Shown: positions 9,673-19,200, counted from the stretch's first letter. The stretch: DNA of 40,699 bases from Gammaproteobacteria bacterium (GCA_030621785.1 JAUXGZ010000010.1:1-40699), one strand, 5' to 3'. The notes: a model not told the origin generated them from the sequence alone. Made by a program: numbers and translations.

Positions 9673-10543
9673 CGTTTACCTGAATGGCGCCTTCCTGCCC
9701 ATTGAAGACGCCTGCATACCGGTAACCGACCGCGGCTTTCTGTTTGGCGACGGTGTCTACGAGGTTATCCCGGCCTACGGCGGGCGACTGTTCCGCCTGC
9801 CCCATCACCTGCAACGCCTGCAGAACAGCCTGGACGGCATTCGGCTGGAAAATCCGCTCAACGAAAATCAGTGGCGCGAAATTTTCAACGAACTGCTGCA
9901 ACGAAACCAGGCGCAGGCGGAACCGAATAACGACCAGTCGGTGTACCTGCAGGTCACCCGTGGCGTGGCCGCCAAACGCGATCACGCGTTTCCGGACCCG
10001 GTAAAACCCACTGTGTACGCCACCAGTAATCCCATGACAGAGCCGGACAGCAAATTGCTGGAGCGGGGACTGGCGGCCATCACCCTGGAAGATATCCGCT
10101 GGCAGTACTGCAATATCAAATCCATCACCTTGTTGCCCAATGTATTGTTGCGGCAGCAGGCGGTCGATGCAGATGCGGCAGAGGCCATCCTGGTACGCAA
10201 CAACCTGGTGATCGAAGGCTCCGCCAGCAATATCTTCATAGTCCACAAGGGAGAAATCCTGACTCCGCCCAACGGCAACTACATGCTACCCGGCATCACC
10301 CGCGACCTGGTGCTGGAACTGGCGGCACAACACGGAATACCTTGCCACGAAACGGATATCAGCAAGGAACAACTTTGCAGTGCAGATGAAATCTGGCTCA
10401 CCAGCTCCACCCGCGAGATCGTGCCGGTCACGGTGCTGGACGGGCAGCTGGTCAACGACGGTCGCCCCGGGGCCGTCTGGAAAAATATGAGCCGGCATTA
10501 CCGTGACTACAAGAACGCCGTGCGCGAGGGCAAGGCCGAATAG
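9665..10543 (+). CDS. dat: D-amino acid aminotransferase (class IV, PLP-dependent)
   Basis: This is a fold-type IV PLP aminotransferase of about 292 residues. It has the family start VYLNGAFLPIEDACIPVTDRGFLFGDGVYE, the catalytic-Lys motif NIKSITLLPNVL, then EGSASNIFIV and LTSSTREIVPV. It interconverts D-alanine and D-glutamate with their keto acids, so it can feed or drain the D-amino acids released or used in wall metabolism by its neighbours. The track's start at 9617 lies inside dacA; the family N-terminus points to the TTG at 9665, which overlaps the dacA stop. A branched-chain or ADC-lyase relative is less likely because the sequence after the start matches D-AAT best. Confidence 0.88.
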   Translation: MNSVYLNGAFLPIEDACIPVTDRGFLFGDGVYEVIPAYGGRLFRLPHHLQRLQNSLDGIRLENPLNENQWREIFNELLQRNQAQAEPNNDQSVYLQVTRGVAAKRDHAFPDPVKPTVYATSNPMTEPDSKLLERGLAAITLEDIRWQYCNIKSITLLPNVLLRQQAVDADAAEAILVRNNLVIEGSASNIFIVHKGEILTPPNGNYMLPGITRDLVLELAAQHGIPCHETDISKEQLCSADEIWLTSSTREIVPVTVLDGQLVNDGRPGAVWKNMSRHYRDYKNAVREGKAE

Positions 10544-10561
10544 GCAAGCCGTGCAACCGGT

Positions 10562-11408
10562 CTACTCAAAAATACCGTGCAGGAACCAGCGTCGTCCACC
10601 TCCAATCTCCCGGTAAACCCAGTAGCAGACGTTGCAGGGAAAATAACAGGGCACCGGCCTGTTCAACTTCGGCCGACAGCGACAAACGACTACAGAAACG
10701 GGCGGGAGGCTGGTACAGGTCCTGTGGATCCGGGCAACATCCCAGCATACGATCCAGGGACCGCACGCTGACTGGTCCCAAACGCCGTGCCAACCCGTCT
10801 CGTGGCAGCCGGAATAACTCCCCGAGACGATGCACCCCCATTCCCTCCAGGCGGTCCAGCAGCTTCTGTTCCCAGTCCAGCACCGACAGCGGCAGAGGTG
10901 CCAGTGCCGCCGGCAACTCGCGCACAGATTCAACCTGTCGACCGCTGCCACCACAAGCCAGGCTGTATGCGGCCAGCGGCGTCGGTGCGCCGGCACTGTG
11001 AATCTGATAGCCCAGTGCAGCCAACCCGCTGAAAACAGTATCGAGCAGGCTTGCCCGGCCACCGAACAGCACCTGGCTACCCTGTATTTCCAGCAACAGG
11101 GTGCAGGGTGGGCGCAGACTCACCCGGGAACTGAACTGGTACAGCCAGCCGGCCAGCTGCTGCAAGGCATACTGCTCGGAGCGAACATCCCGGCGGTGAA
11201 CTATCAGGCTCGCGATCAGCGCCCGTGCTGATGATACCGGCATACCGGCACAGATACCGGCGTCATGCGCGGCCTGATTACACAACAGCACAACGGCACG
11301 TTGCCCAACATTGGCAACGGCCAGTGCATGCTCCCCTGCGCGTTCACTGCGTGTGAAAATCTCCAGTGGCAGCCGTGGCATGTGGATGCAAAGCCAGTGC
11401 ACGGTCAT
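10562..11408 (-). pseudogene. imuB: imuB remnant: Y-family polymerase-like protein with internal deletion and frameshift
   Basis: ImuB is a catalytically inactive Y-family polymerase homologue that bridges ImuA, the sliding clamp and DnaE2 in SOS mutagenesis. The N-terminal part is typical ([18 protein letters not shown], then finger and palm-like segments, then EVEQAGALLFSLQRLL). It runs out after about 280 residues with a stop at 10566, against roughly 450-500 in the family. In the next frame the sequence continues directly into YWVYRE and GRRWFLHGIFE followed by TAG at 10562, which looks like the normal C-terminal end of ImuB. An internal stretch of perhaps 150-200 codons has therefore been lost out of frame. 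The start at 11408 overlaps imuA by 65 nt. No dnaE2 follows. Confidence 0.8.
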
Positions 11409-12027
11409 GCGTCTGTACCGGTATATCGAGGTGAACAGGCCCACGGGCCCAACCACCCCTGCGTTTAAGAATCGTCACTGACAGCTCACTACCGCTTTCG
11501 GGTTGCAACTGTACTCGCAGGGCCGCAGGTGAAGGTCTTGCCGCCATCCGCCGGGGCCGGAACAGGAAACCCATGGCATTGCCCTCCTCTGCCGCCAGCT
11601 GCAAGCGTCGCAATGTGGGCGAGTCATCCAGGGTTGGCCAGGCCAGTACGGCGCTGCAGGTTCCGGAACGCAAACTTTGCTCCACTGCCCACATCCCGTC
11701 CTGATCCGCCTTTGGATGCACCAGCAGTACACGCGAAAGATCGACACCGGCTTCCAGCAGTGCCGGTGCGTAGGGAATATAAGGTGGCGCCACCCAGCAG
11801 ATCCAGCGTCCTTCGTGACTCGCCGGAGCCAGTGCCGGCATCAACAGGCGAAGCGCACCGATACCATGCTGCGGCATGAGAATTTCCGTCAACGCCCCGC
11901 GCGGCCAGCCACCACCCGGCAGATGCTCATCGAGTTCAGGAAAACCACTGGAGATCGCTTCATCGGCAGTATTGAGGTGACTACCGCGCCAGATATCGGG
12001 ACGTTGTAACAGGCTATCCAGATTCAT
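11344..12027 (-). CDS. imuA: ImuA, RecA/SulA-like SOS mutagenesis protein
   Basis: This 227-residue protein resembles the ImuA (SulA-like) family, a RecA-fold protein of the ImuA-ImuB-DnaE2 mutasome. Recognisable stretches are [26 protein letters not shown], a degenerate Walker-A-like region, then [24 protein letters not shown] and [12 protein letters not shown]. The frame is intact. It overlaps lexA by 4 nt at its start and imuB at its end, so the three genes form one LexA-controlled unit. Its partner imuB is broken here, so its present role is unclear. Confidence 0.88.
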   Translation of the reverse strand: MNLDSLLQRPDIWRGSHLNTADEAISSGFPELDEHLPGGGWPRGALTEILMPQHGIGALRLLMPALAPASHEGRWICWVAPPYIPYAPALLEAGVDLSRVLLVHPKADQDGMWAVEQSLRSGTCSAVLAWPTLDDSPTLRRLQLAAEEGNAMGFLFRPRRMAARPSPAALRVQLQPESGSELSVTILKRRGGWARGPVHLDIPVQTHDRALALHPHATAATGDFHTQ

Positions 12028-12629
12028 AGCGACTGATTCCGCAGGATACCGACACCCAGCCCCTCGATGACCAGTGGCTGCTGACGAAGATCGACCCGGA
12101 TCGGCTCGAAATCCTCATTCTCGGGCAACAGGTACACGATGGAGCCACGCTGGCGGAAACGTTTGACCGTAACCTCGTCCTCCAGGCGCGCCACCACAAC
12201 CTGGCCATTCTGTGCCTGGCGGGTCCGGTGTACGGCCAGCAAATCACCGTCCATGATACCTATATCACGCATACTCATGCCACGCACCCGCAGCAGGTAG
12301 TGAGCACGTGGATGAAACAGGGCAGGATCGACCGGATAATGATCTTCAATGTGTTCCTCAGCCAGGATCGGATCGCCGGCCGCGACCCGGCCAACTACCG
12401 GGAGTCCCTCCTCTACGGCTTCCAGCAATCGGATCCCGCGAGAAGATCCTGGCAACAGCTCAATCGCCTCCTTGCGTTCCAGGGCCCGCAAGTGCTCCTC
12501 GGCTGCGTTGGGAGAACGAAACCCGAAGGCAGTAGCAATTTCCGCACGTGTTGGCGGATAGCCTTCTGTGTGAACATATTCACGAATCAGTGCCAGAATC
12601 TCGGCCTGGCGTGGGGTCAGCTTTTCCAT
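12024..12629 (-). CDS. lexA: SOS repressor LexA
   Basis: This 201-residue repressor-protease represses SOS genes until RecA filaments trigger self-cleavage. The N-terminal winged-helix DNA-binding domain contains [28 protein letters not shown]. The cleavage bond is A84-G85 (RVAAGDP), the nucleophile is S119 (GMSM) and the general base is K156 (TVKRF); these residue numbers equal those of E. coli LexA. The ATG has an AGGTGG ribosome site. Two LexA boxes lie upstream, so it is autoregulated, and imuA follows with a 4-nt overlap. Confidence 0.98.
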   Translation of the reverse strand: MEKLTPRQAEILALIREYVHTEGYPPTRAEIATAFGFRSPNAAEEHLRALERKEAIELLPGSSRGIRLLEAVEEGLPVVGRVAAGDPILAEEHIEDHYPVDPALFHPRAHYLLRVRGMSMRDIGIMDGDLLAVHRTRQAQNGQVVVARLEDEVTVKRFRQRGSIVYLLPENEDFEPIRVDLRQQPLVIEGLGVGILRNQSL

Positions 12630-12640
12630 TGGTCCACCTG

Positions 12641-12656
12641 CTGTATGTTTATCCAG
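12641..12656. promoter_or_regulatory. LexA box, proximal (imperfect)
   Basis: The sequence is CTGT-N8-CCAG, one mismatch from the CTGT-N8-ACAG consensus, with its near edge 11 nt from the lexA start codon. Together with the perfect box just beyond it, it forms a tandem operator like that of E. coli lexA. Confidence 0.7.
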
Positions 12657-12662
12657 TAGATA

Positions 12663-12678
12663 CTGTGATTATATACAG
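12663..12678. promoter_or_regulatory. LexA box, distal (perfect)
   Basis: TACTGTGATTATATACAGCT contains a perfect CTGT-N8-ACAG with an AT-rich centre, the gammaproteobacterial SOS operator. It sits between lexA and the divergent SH3-like gene and is placed to repress lexA-imuA-imuB. It starts 22 nt from the first residue of the proximal box. Confidence 0.85.
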
Positions 12679-12839
12679 CTCCTGATCATATGCAAGCGTA
12701 CAGTTCAGGCCGGAGTTCGACGGATCCCCTGTCAGGGACTATAAATCAGGCTCAGCCTGCCATAACGCAGCATTTTTTACCTGCTATCCTGATAGTCATG
12801 TCACTTCCGTTTGCGTATTGCAATAGAGTACGGATAATA

Positions 12840-13229
12840 ATGTTAAGCATGCCACGCCAAATTTCCGCCACCATATTACTGGCAGCCGCAGGCTGGGTAA
12901 CGGTAGCCTTCGCAACGGCCGATGGCCCGGACTTCTACGCGGTGACAGGCATTACAGCGGAAGACGTCCTGATCCTCCGCTCAGCCCCGGCTGACGATGC
13001 AGAACCAATTGCAACGATCCCTCACAATGCCCATGGACTGCAAAACCTTGGCTGTCAGGGACTACCCTCCGTTGGCGAGTGGACGCAGATGACGAAAAAT
13101 CAGCGTGATGAAAGCCGCAGGCACTACTGGTGCAAGGTGAACTACCAGGGTGCCGAGGGCTGGGTGGCCGGACGCTTTTTGCGCGAAGACAGCGACACAG
13201 CGGCCTGCCGGGAGTGCAGACCGCAATGA
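12840..13229 (+). CDS. Small secreted protein with bacterial SH3-like domain
   Basis: From the ATG at 12840 this encodes 129 residues: a signal peptide (ISATILLAAAGWVTVAFA), then an SH3b-like domain with VLILRSAPADDAEPIATIP, a central Cys and the motif WCKVNYQGAEGWVAGRFL. SH3b domains often bind cell-wall peptides, so a periplasmic role is likely; no enzyme domain is present. The last residues contain two Cys (ACREC). The track extends the frame to 12690, but that part does not look like protein. It overlaps the next gene by ATGA, and the pair is divergent from lexA. Confidence 0.75.
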   Translation: MLSMPRQISATILLAAAGWVTVAFATADGPDFYAVTGITAEDVLILRSAPADDAEPIATIPHNAHGLQNLGCQGLPSVGEWTQMTKNQRDESRRHYWCKVNYQGAEGWVAGRFLREDSDTAACRECRPQ

Positions 13230-13513
13230 TCCGGAACGACGCCGCAAATTGCCGGACACCCTGGTTCATTGCAGGAATGTACCTCGCACTTGCCCTGGCG
13301 AGTGCAGTCATTATTCCCTTTGGCGACGATCCGCTGGACGGCATTTTCCTTGTTCTCCTCGCCATGCCCTGGGTCATCCTGACCGGTGCCATTATCGACA
13401 GTCTGGCCATCGACAGCATGCTGATCAACGTCGCGCTCCTGGCGGCGGGGATAGCGATCAATGCCTGGATACTATGGATGCTGAGCCACTGGCTATTCTG
13501 CCGCAAACGCTAA
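13226..13513 (+). CDS. Small three-helix membrane protein, unknown function
   Basis: The ATG at 13226 overlaps the stop of the SH3-like gene (ATGA) and gives 95 residues. Three hydrophobic stretches are visible ([41 protein letters not shown] and [18 protein letters not shown]), with a basic C-terminal CRKR. I do not recognise a family. The tight overlap suggests it is made together with the SH3-like protein. The track start at 13130 lies in another frame of the upstream gene and is not used. Confidence 0.7.
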   Translation: MIRNDAANCRTPWFIAGMYLALALASAVIIPFGDDPLDGIFLVLLAMPWVILTGAIIDSLAIDSMLINVALLAAGIAINAWILWMLSHWLFCRKR

Positions 13514-13544
13514 AGATGTACCGCATTCCTGCCACTACCCGGTA

Positions 13545-13838
13545 ATGAGGGACACAATCGTGGCTAGTATCCAGATACTTTCCAACCTGCTGGCTCTGAA
13601 TGCCGCAATTGAGGCGGCACGCGCCGGCCAGGCCGGACGCGGCTTCGCCGTGGTTGCCGATGAAGTGCGACAACTGGCATCCATGACCCAGCAATCCACT
13701 GCGCAAATTCTCAAACTCATGGAAGGCAATCAGCGTTCCAGCCAGGAACTGGCAGGCTCTATGGGACAGCGCATTGGAAATCGGCGAACTTGCAGACTGA
13801 ACCCCCTGAACTATACTTTTAGCGCAAGCATCGTATAG
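13545..13838 (+). pseudogene. Methyl-accepting chemotaxis protein fragment (signalling tip only)
   Basis: The first 55 residues contain the most conserved part of chemoreceptors, the hairpin tip [32 protein letters not shown], followed by [11 protein letters not shown]. No sensor domain, membrane segment, HAMP or methylation helices are present. The residues before the tip (SIQILS in place of the usual IxDIAxQT) look damaged, and the C-terminal 30 residues lose helical-bundle character. It is best read as a relic of a full chemoreceptor gene. A working stand-alone tip peptide is possible but less likely. Confidence 0.75.
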
Positions 13839-13840
13839 TT
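13809..13840. repeat. Perfect 8-bp inverted repeat ahead of the HMA-like gene
   Basis: AACTATAC at 13809-13816 and GTATAGTT at 13833-13840 are exact reverse complements separated by 16 nt, ending 25 nt before the ATG at 13866. The spacing (24 bp centre to centre) fits a dimeric repressor site or a leader stem-loop. The right arm also contains TATAGT, a possible -10. Confidence 0.5.
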
Positions 13841-13865
13841 AACATTCCGGACGGAGGATTCAGTA

Positions 13866-14087
13866 ATGCATACGATTTATATCAGGATCGACGAAGATCT
13901 GGGTGAGTACGACATGGGTGCGGTGCGGGATAACCTGCGCAGTATCGGTCATGTAACCGACGTCGAGATGGATGCCGGTTCGTCGCACAATATGCTGATC
14001 GAATTCGAGGAAGAACACGTATCCCCGATTGCTATCCTGCGACAACTGCAGCGTCATGGTGTTCACGCTGACATTATGAGCGGCTGA
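13866..14087 (+). CDS. Small HMA-like ferredoxin-fold protein without CXXC
   Basis: This encodes 73 residues preceded by a strong GGAGGA ribosome site. The beta-alpha-beta pattern (TIYIRIDEDL, VRDNLRSIGHVTDVEMD, HNMLIEFEEE, ISPIAILRQL-like helix, VHADIMSG) resembles heavy-metal-associated domains, but there is no CXXC or other Cys, so classical copper or zinc binding is unlikely. Function is unknown. It stands alone behind a perfect inverted repeat. Confidence 0.75.
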   Translation: MHTIYIRIDEDLGEYDMGAVRDNLRSIGHVTDVEMDAGSSHNMLIEFEEEHVSPIAILRQLQRHGVHADIMSG

Positions 14088-14196
14088 GGATTCGCAACGA
14101 TCAAAAACCCGGGTGGGCGTGTCCGGCTGCGGCGGGATGGTGCCCGCCGGGCCAGGGGGGTCTATACTACGGCGAACCGGATCGAAATACAGGACA

Positions 14197-15057
14197 ATGA
14201 AAGTATTCGCTCGCATCTTCTTCACCCTCCGATTGCTGATGGTCTGCGCAATGGCCTCGGCAGGGGCCGGTGGCGCGGATCAGGCCCTGATTCTCCAGGG
14301 CATGAAAAGCACCCTCTGGTTACAGACCAGCGCAGAATACGAGGCATTGACCATTCAGGCGTACGCAGCCGCCCGCCGGGCCTTGCCGGAAGCGCTGGCA
14401 GACAAGGACTGGAGCGCAATCCCGGGATCCGCTCACAACACACCTTCCCTGCCGCCGGCGATAATCATGGATATCGACGAGACCGTGCTGAGCAATGCCC
14501 GCTTCCAGGGCGAATTGATCAAGCGGGCAACGACCTTCAACCGCGAACTTTTCAAGACCTGGACAGACTCGGCAACCGCACCCCCGGTACCGGGCGCACC
14601 CGCATTCATCGAGGCCGCCGAAAAACTGGGCATACACATCTTTTTCGTCACCAACCGTGATGCCAGCCTGGAGTCTGCCACCCGCACCAACCTGGAACGT
14701 CGGGGCTTCCCGCTGGAAAGCGGTTTCGACAATGTGCTGATGCGCAATGAAAAGCCGGGGTGGACCCGCGACAAGGAATCACGCCGCGCCCTTGTCGCGC
14801 ACGACTACCGCGTCATTATGATCGTCGGGGACGACCTCAACGATTTTACTTCCGCCGCGGCCGGCAACCCGACAGAGCGCCGCGCTATAGTCGAAAAATA
14901 TGCTGATTTCTGGGGGCTACGCTGGTCCATCCTGCCCAACCCCGCCTACGGTTCCTGGGAACAGGCACTCTACGGGTTTCGCAGAAATCTCGATGCCGGC
15001 GATAAACTGCAACTGCGCAGGCAGTATCTGCAGGGCGGCAACTCGCCGGCACCGTAA
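14197..15057 (+). CDS. HAD-superfamily acid phosphatase (class B / 5'-nucleotidase e(P4)-like)
   Basis: The 286-residue product starts with a signal sequence (FFTLRLLMVCAMASAGA) and carries HAD motifs: IIMDIDETVLSN (nucleophile and acid Asp, about residues 92 and 94), FFVTNRD (motif II) and VGDDLNDF (motif IV). It matches the periplasmic acid phosphatases of the HAD IIIB group, which hydrolyse phosphate monoesters such as nucleotides. The signal has no clear lipobox, so it is probably soluble in the periplasm. The track start at 14113 adds 28 residues that do not look like protein; ATG 14197 directly precedes the signal peptide. Confidence 0.9.
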   Translation: MKVFARIFFTLRLLMVCAMASAGAGGADQALILQGMKSTLWLQTSAEYEALTIQAYAAARRALPEALADKDWSAIPGSAHNTPSLPPAIIMDIDETVLSNARFQGELIKRATTFNRELFKTWTDSATAPPVPGAPAFIEAAEKLGIHIFFVTNRDASLESATRTNLERRGFPLESGFDNVLMRNEKPGWTRDKESRRALVAHDYRVIMIVGDDLNDFTSAAAGNPTERRAIVEKYADFWGLRWSILPNPAYGSWEQALYGFRRNLDAGDKLQLRRQYLQGGNSPAP

Positions 15058-15165
15058 CAGCATCCATATGCTGCCCGCCATCCTGCAAACTTTGCAGATA
15101 ATCTTGCCGTACCGCCCGAATCCACTCAGAATGCAGATCATTAGAACAGCAGAGCACGCATTCCG

Positions 15166-16263
15166 GTGATCAAGCGACTTTTTCCTGTGGTACTGTTTCT
15201 GGTTGTCATACTGGGCGGCATATTTGGCTGGAAGTACTACAATGGCCAGAAAATGGCCGCCATGATGGCCACCCCACCACCGCCAGCCACCATCGCCTCC
15301 GCAAAAGTACTCACCGAATCATGGCAACCCTACCTGTATTCCGTTGGCAGTGTGGAAGCGACGCAGGGGATGTTCGTAACTACCGAGGTACCCGGGCAGG
15401 TAAAGAAAATCCTGTTCAAATCCGGCCAGAAAGTGACCGCCGGTGAGGTTCTTCTGCATCTGGATGACAGTGTTGACCAGGCCAACCTGGAAGGCCTGAT
15501 TGCACTCAGAAAACAGGCAAGGCTGCGTTTCGAGCGCAACAAGAAACTGGTGAAGGAACGTTCCGTTTCCCGTTCCGAGTTCGATGATTCACAGGCGCAA
15601 CTGGAAAACCTGCAAGCCAGCGTCGATGCCAAGCAGGCAACGATTCACAAGAAAAAAATCCGGGCACCGTTCAGCGGTCAGCTGGGCATTCGTGAAATTG
15701 ATCTGGGTGAGTACCTGTCACCGGGAGCCCATATCGTACCCCTGCAAGCACTTGACCCGGTATTCGTGAACTATACGCTGCCGGAACGGCATTTTGACCG
15801 TGTCCGGGTTGGCCAGACGATCATCGTCAAGGTACAGGCCTTTGCAGACAAAACCTTTGAGGGCAGGATCAGCGCGATCAATCCGGGCATTGACCCGGGA
15901 ACCCGCAGCGTACGCCTGCAGGCCACCCTGCCCAACCCGGGAAACCTGTTGCGACCGGGCATGTTTGCCGATATTCGCACGGTGTTACCCCTGCGGGACG
16001 ATGTGCTGACCTTGCCGCGTACCGCCATCAGCTACAACCCCTACGGTGAATCGGTCTTCGTCATCCTCGACGAGGACAGCCGGCGCAGTGTGCAACGGCG
16101 TCCGGTAACGACCGGCGAGGTCCGTGATGGACAGGTGGAGATTATCGAGGGTCTGCAGGCAGGTGACGAAGTGGTGTCGGCCGGGCAGAATAAATTGCGT
16201 AACGGTCAGACGGTCAATATCGATAACTCGGTGCAGCTGGATGAGCGGATACACGGCGGATGA
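15166..16263 (+). CDS. RND efflux pump periplasmic adaptor (membrane fusion protein)
   Basis: This 365-residue AcrA/HlyD-type adaptor starts at GTG with an N-terminal membrane anchor (FPVVLFLVVILGGIFGWKYY). A lipoyl half-motif (TEVPGQVKKILFKSGQKVTAGEVLLHLD), a short coiled-coil hairpin, the second lipoyl half (KKIRAPFSGQLGIREIDLGEY), a beta-barrel and a membrane-proximal domain follow in the usual order. It links the RND pump to an outer-membrane channel. Its stop overlaps the pump gene start (ATGA). No TolC-type gene is adjacent, so it must use one encoded elsewhere. Confidence 0.94.
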   Translation: MIKRLFPVVLFLVVILGGIFGWKYYNGQKMAAMMATPPPPATIASAKVLTESWQPYLYSVGSVEATQGMFVTTEVPGQVKKILFKSGQKVTAGEVLLHLDDSVDQANLEGLIALRKQARLRFERNKKLVKERSVSRSEFDDSQAQLENLQASVDAKQATIHKKKIRAPFSGQLGIREIDLGEYLSPGAHIVPLQALDPVFVNYTLPERHFDRVRVGQTIIVKVQAFADKTFEGRISAINPGIDPGTRSVRLQATLPNPGNLLRPGMFADIRTVLPLRDDVLTLPRTAISYNPYGESVFVILDEDSRRSVQRRPVTTGEVRDGQVEIIEGLQAGDEVVSAGQNKLRNGQTVNIDNSVQLDERIHGG

Positions 16264-19200
16264 AATTTACCGACCTGTTCGTATACCGGCCGGTGCTCGC
16301 CACCGTGATCAGTCTGCTGATCCTGCTGGTGGGGTTGCGTTCGATCAGTTCACTGGAAGTACGCCAGTATCCGGAGACCAGAAACACCGTGGTAACCGTC
16401 ACCACGGCTTACCCGGGAGCCAGCAGCGAGCTGGTCAAAGGCTTCATCACCACACCGTTGCAGCAAGCCATTGCCGAGGCCAATGGCATTGATTACCTGT
16501 TTTCCCGCTCCACCCAGGGCCGCTCTACCATCGAGGCCCACATGGTACTCAACTATGACGCCAATGCAGCCGTGGCGGAAATACAGGCCAAAGTAGCCAG
16601 TCAACGTAACGTTCTGCCCGAACAGTCCGATGATCCGGTTATCGATTCGACCACCGGTGACAGCACAGCACTCATGTACCTGGCGTTCTACAGTGACAGT
16701 ATGCTGCCGTCGCAGATCACGGATTACCTGCTGCGCGTGGTTCAGCCACAGCTGCAGGCGGTGCCCGGTGTCGCCAGGGCCGAACTGATCGGCAACAAGA
16801 CCTTCGCGATGCGCATCTGGCTCGATCCGCTGCGCATGGCGGCACTGGGCGTAACCGCCAATGATGTACGCGACGTGCTGCTGGCTAACAACTACCTGGC
16901 CGGTATCGGGGAAGCCAAGGGCAACTTCACCTCCATCAACCTGTCCGCTACTACGGATCTTGCCAGTGAAGAAGATTTTCGCAGGCTGGTGGTGCGTTCT
17001 GGCAACGGCACCCTGGTGCGCCTGATGGATGTAGCCGATGTGGAACTGGGTGCCGAAGACTACGACTCGACCAGCTGGTACAAGGGGAAACCGGCAATTT
17101 TCATGGGTATGGAACAGGCCCCGGGGGCCAACCCGCTGACCGTTGCGAAGCGGGTGCGTGAACTGATACCCGAAATCCGCCGGCAGTTGCCGGAAGGGCT
17201 GCAGGCACACATTCCTTATGATGCCAGCGTGTATATCGAGGATTCCATCGACGAGGTATTCCAGACCCTGGTTGAAGCAATCGGCATCGTGTTGCTGGTG
17301 ATCTATCTCTCCCTTGGCTCGATGCGTGCCGCCATTGTACCCGCGGTGGCGGTACCGCTTTCCCTGGTGGGTGCCGCTTTCCTGATGATGTTGATGGGCT
17401 TCTCCATTAACCTGCTCACCTTGCTGGCCATGGTACTGGCTATCGGCCTGGTGGTCGATGATGCCATCATCGTGGTCGAGAACGTACACCGTCATATCGA
17501 GCAGGGCAGCTCGCGCTTCGATGCCGCCATCAACGGCGCACGGGAACTCGCTTTGCCAATCATCGCTATGACAACCACCCTGATCGCAGTGTATGCACCG
17601 ATCGGCTTCATGGGCGGCCTGGTAGGAACGCTGTTCACCGAGTTCGCCTTCGCGCTGGCAGCGGCTGTGCTGGTTTCCGGCGTGGTCGCCCTGACCCTCT
17701 CACCCATGCTATCCGCCAGGGTACTCAAACCGCACGGTCAGCAGGGCCGCTTCGAGCAGTGGGTCGAACACTGGTTTGAACGCCTGGCGACTCGTTACCG
17801 GAAACTGCTGCACGTGATACTGGACACACTCCCGGCAACCCTGTTGTTCGCCGCCGTGGTGCTGGTATCGATTTTCTTTATGTTCGTTACCAGCAAGAAC
17901 GAGCTGGCACCGGTGGAAGACCAGAGCATCCTGTTTTTTCAGGCAACCGCCCCGCAAACCGCAACCATAGAATACAACGAGGCCTATACACGCCAGATCG
18001 TGGAAATCTTCGAAGGTATCCCCGAATACCACGAAAGCTTCTTTCTGTTGGGGCGTGGCAATCCCTCTACGACTTTTGGCGGTTTCAAAATGCAGCCGCC
18101 CTCCTTTCGCCCGCGTTCCCAGATGGAGATACAACCGGAATTGCAGGGCAGGTTGCAGAAAATTGCCGGTTTCCAGACCGCGGTATTTCCACGTCCCAGC
18201 CTGCCGGGCTCCGGTGGCGGTCTGCCGGTGCAATTCGTGATCACCGGCGGCAGCAGTTTCCAGGACCTGGACGCCCTCGCCGACCAGTTGGTCGGGCGTG
18301 CCATGGGCAGTGGCCGGTTCATCTTCCTGATGAAAGAATTGCAGTACAACCGTCCACGCACAACGCTGATCATCAATCGTGACCGTGCCGGCGATCTTGG
18401 CATCAGCATGCGGGATATCGGCCGTAACCTGGCAACCCTGCTGGGGGGAAACGACGTCAACCGCTTCAGTCTCGAGGGCCGGAGTTACAAGGTCATTCCA
18501 CAGGTGGCGCGTGAATTCCGCCTGCAGCCGGCGGACCTGAAGAACTACTACATCCGGCCCGCGAGCGGTGAACTGGTCTACCTGGCCACAAACAACCTGA
18601 CAGGCAATGACAAGGCGGCACCACTGGTCGCAATGGATTCATTCATACGCCTGGAAGAATCGGTCGAACCAAATCAGCGCACCCAGTTTCAGCAGCTCAA
18701 TTCACTGACCGTGCAGGGAGTAATGGCCCCGGGCATATCACTCGGTGATGCACTGGGCTATCTCGAGGAAACGGCTGCGCAACTTTTTCCGCGCGGCTTC
18801 AGCTGGGACTATGCCGGTGGCTCACGCCAGTTTGCACAGCAAGGAAGTGCGCTGGTCATCACCTTCTTTCTGTCGATCCTGGTAATCTACCTCGTCCTGG
18901 CAGCCCAGTTCGAGAGTTGGCGTGACCCGGTAATCATCCTGGTATCAGTACCCATGTCTATTGCCGGTGCACTGGCATTCATTACGCTGGGGTTTGCCAC
19001 CATCAATATCTATACCCAGGTAGGATTAATCACACTCATCGGCCTGATCGCCAAGAACGGCATTCTGATTGTGGAATTCGCCAACCAGTTGCAGCTTCAC
19101 GAAGGGCTGAACAAGCGCGAAGCGGTGGAACGCGCTGCAGCCATCCGCCTTCGCCCTATCCTCATGACCACCATCTCCATGATTGTCGCCATGGTACCGT

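Noticed and set aside
16350-17495. Long antisense ORF (381 aa) inside the RND pump gene
   Set aside because: The sense frame carries clear RND motifs; the antisense product has low-complexity His/Gln/Gly-rich composition and no family signature, so it is a shadow.
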